A DNA stretch of 25,342 nucleotides from Pavlovales sp. CCMP2436 (Eukaryota; Haptophyta; Pavlovophyceae; Pavlovales): contig MU631888.1 in NCBI GenBank assembly GCA_026770615.1, positions 53,398 to 78,739 on the forward strand. The letters run 5' to 3'. Below, in pieces: positions 25,297 through 25,342 of this stretch. Positions within the stretch are counted from its first letter, which is position 1; each line of letters begins with the position of its first letter. The position numbers and the translations under genes were made by a program. Below the pieces are notes generated by a model. That model was not told where the DNA came from, did no database searches, and saw only the letters and a list, made by a program, of their open reading frames with translations.

Positions 25297-25342
<46 letters not shown>
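25297..25342. repeat. 46-base poly-C run at the window end
   Basis: An uninterrupted C run reaches the last base. It is either an assembly edge effect or a real homopolymer inside the probable intron. Confidence 0.9.

Noticed and set aside
1..25342. tRNA or rRNA genes
   Set aside because: No cloverleaf-like or rRNA-like segment was noticed by eye. A tRNA scan would be decisive.

Overview
The window looks like a polinton-like virus (PLV), an adenovirus/virophage-type dsDNA virus, integrated in the nuclear genome of a unicellular alga, followed by about 8.7 kb of host DNA. The viral part has moderate GC content and compact, largely intron-free genes. The host part is visibly GC-rich, with one clear GT-AG intron, a plastid-methyltransferase-like SET gene and the first exon of an ESCRT-III (SNF7/CHMP4) gene. 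The transposase-like gene resembles families I associate with haptophytes, but the host lineage is only an inference.

Provirus (1 to about 16,600). Near-identical terminal inverted repeats lie at 1-281 and 16330-16589. Position 1 is already inside the left repeat, so the left host junction is not visible. From left to right: a small zinc-finger gene split by a 374-bp insertion (387-1039); a large replication gene, now in three frames, reading as a B-family-like polymerase fused to an SF1 helicase with a PD-(D/E)XK-like tail (1159-5532); poorly resolved small ORFs (5.58-6.24 kb); a frameshifted lipase-like gene (6749-6101, minus); a fibre-like gene with a discoidin-type domain in three pieces (8977-6900, minus); a disordered 431-aa protein; the packaging ATPase; a 180-aa proline/glutamine-rich protein; the minor capsid (penton-like) protein (+); a small amphipathic protein (+); the double-jelly-roll major capsid protein, broken in several places (+); and a GIY-YIG-like nuclease gene (-). 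The morphogenesis module (ATPase, penton, major capsid) and the replication module are both present. I found no integrase or tyrosine recombinase. Most viral genes are preceded by an AATAAAnATC-like motif, probably the viral promoter.

Most long viral genes carry one to four frame disruptions, although the terminal repeats are almost identical. The copy is therefore either a recently fixed provirus decaying by indels, a repeat-homogenised older one, or partly an assembly with indel errors. Some lesions (a 13-nt tandem duplication, nonsense codons) are unlikely to be base-calling errors.

Host part (16,600-25,342). It holds tandem repeats and an unrecognised ORF next to the viral end, a decayed transposase-like gene (about 17.36-21.40 kb, +) with an 83-bp intron, an intact SET-domain gene (23244-21733, -), a repeat-rich stretch without a gene, and the start of a SNF7-family gene (25024 onward, +). 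The window ends in a 46-base poly-C run.
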